From: Microbacterium sp. BK668
Lineage (GTDB): Bacteria > Actinomycetota > Actinomycetes > Actinomycetales > Microbacteriaceae
Assembly (NCBI RefSeq): GCF_004362195.1
Contig: NZ_SNWG01000001.1
Coordinates: 1,550,001-1,614,000, forward strand
Direction: 5' to 3'
Length of the DNA: 64,000 nt
Position numbers and translations under genes: made by a program. Within the stretch, counting starts at the first letter, position 1. Every line of letters starts with the position of its first letter. The notes below the pieces were generated by a model. It saw only the letters and a list, made by a program, of their open reading frames with translations. It had not been told where the DNA came from and did no database searches. Positions 63,522-64,000 of the stretch are shown piece by piece.

Positions 63522-64000
63522 ATGACATCGCTCGTCCCGCACCACGACGGCTCACCGCTCTACGTCTCGAACGCTTCGCCGCACCTCGGCGATGAGGTGA
63601 CCGTTCGCCTTCGGGTGCCCGGGGGATACGGGCCCCTCGAGCGTGTGCTCGTCCGTTCCAACCCCGACCACGAGCCGCTGTGGGTCGAGGCGTCGCGCGA
63701 CGGCGACGCCGACGGCTGGGAGTGGTGGTCGGCGCGGATCGTCGTCGCGAACCCCCGGCACGGCTACCGGTGGCACATGGTGCACCGGGGCGGTCGGACG
63801 GAGATCCTGAGCCAGGGCGGGCTCACCGACATCGACGCGCTGGATGCCGTGGACTTCGCGCTCGTCGCGGGCAACCCGCCGCCCGCGTGGACGAGCGACG
63901 TGGTGATGTACCAGATCTTCCCCGACCGCTTCGCCCGCTCCGCGGCCGCCGACGAGCGCGCGGTGCCGGAATGGGCCCTGCCGGCCGAGTGGGGAGACGA
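63522..64000 (+). CDS. GH13-family glycosidase, 5' part (cut by window end)
   Basis: 159 complete codons from ATG 63522, open to the last base. The N-terminal domain (residues about 1-120; TSLVPHHDGSPLYVSNASPHLGDEVTVRLRVP ..., with HGYRWHMVHRGG) resembles the beta-sandwich of neopullulanase/maltogenic-type enzymes. It is followed by TSDVVMYQIFPDRFARS, the first beta-strand motif of the GH13 alpha-amylase barrel. GAAAGGG lies about 9 nt upstream. It is part of the maltodextrin locus. Whether it is an alpha-glucosidase or neopullulanase-type enzyme cannot be told from this fragment. Confidence 0.85.
   Translation, partial: MTSLVPHHDGSPLYVSNASPHLGDEVTVRLRVPGGYGPLERVLVRSNPDHEPLWVEASRDGDADGWEWWSARIVVANPRHGYRWHMVHRGGRTEILSQGGLTDIDALDAVDFALVAGNPPPAWTSDVVMYQIFPDRFARSAAADERAVPEWALPAEWGD

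Overview
The window looks like a chromosomal segment of a high-GC Gram-positive actinobacterium, most likely Microbacteriaceae and close to Microbacterium. The reasons are a GC content near 70%, GTG starts, a split menaquinone locus, frequent GGATGCC/GGCATCC words in coding DNA, and many -10 hexamers of the form TAnnnT placed 6-8 nt before a start codon (leaderless mRNAs). No rRNA, tRNA, CRISPR array, insertion sequence or phage module was seen.

Layout. (1) 2-21679 is the 3' part of one giant secreted-type protein gene: 7,225 residues are visible and the 5' end lies outside. It carries chitin/cellulose-binding-like modules, long Ala/Gly/Val-rich beta repeats, two families of internal repeats, Calx-beta-like segments, about eight RTX-like calcium-binding blocks and two lectin-like beta-sandwich domains. 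(2) 21796-27438 is an export locus: a YhgE/Pip membrane protein and an MMPL/RND transporter with a fused, degenerate ABC-ATPase-like tail, facing a TetR regulator over two overlapping 18-bp operators. (3) 27445-44310 holds nearly the whole menaquinone pathway (MenC, B, E, A, D, F, G, a polyprenyl diphosphate synthase and an FprA-type ferredoxin reductase). Interspersed are a PadR regulator with its membrane partner, an LLM oxidoreductase, a VOC protein, a DUF4229 protein, a PLDc_N protein, PPK2, a methyltransferase and a DUF402 protein. MenH is not recognisable. (4) 44489-46195 holds an alpha/beta hydrolase and two small hypothetical genes. (5) 46483-57468 is a tightly overlapping operon: a candidate Cys-containing leader peptide, a mercaptopyruvate sulfurtransferase, an SsuD-like FMNH2 monooxygenase, an acyl-CoA-dehydrogenase-fold monooxygenase, a complete Opp/Dpp-type importer, a PanE-like reductase and a GlcD-like FAD dehydrogenase. 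Just beyond are an AhpD-like protein (minus strand) and an MsuE/SsuE-like FMN reductase. Together they suggest uptake and oxidative desulfurisation of an unidentified organosulfur compound. (6) 58693-59181 is yajQ. (7) 59231-64000 is a maltose/maltodextrin-type locus with LacI-type operators, malE, a strong hairpin, malF, malG, a 32-bp palindromic terminator and the start of a GH13 glycosidase cut by the window edge.

Pathway logic. MenF, D, C, E, B and A convert chorismate to demethylmenaquinone, using the prenyl chain from the polyprenyl synthase, and MenG methylates it. In the sulfur locus the FMN reductase would supply FMNH2 to the two monooxygenases, and the importer would supply substrate. 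Functions come from motifs and conserved family features read by eye; no database search was run.
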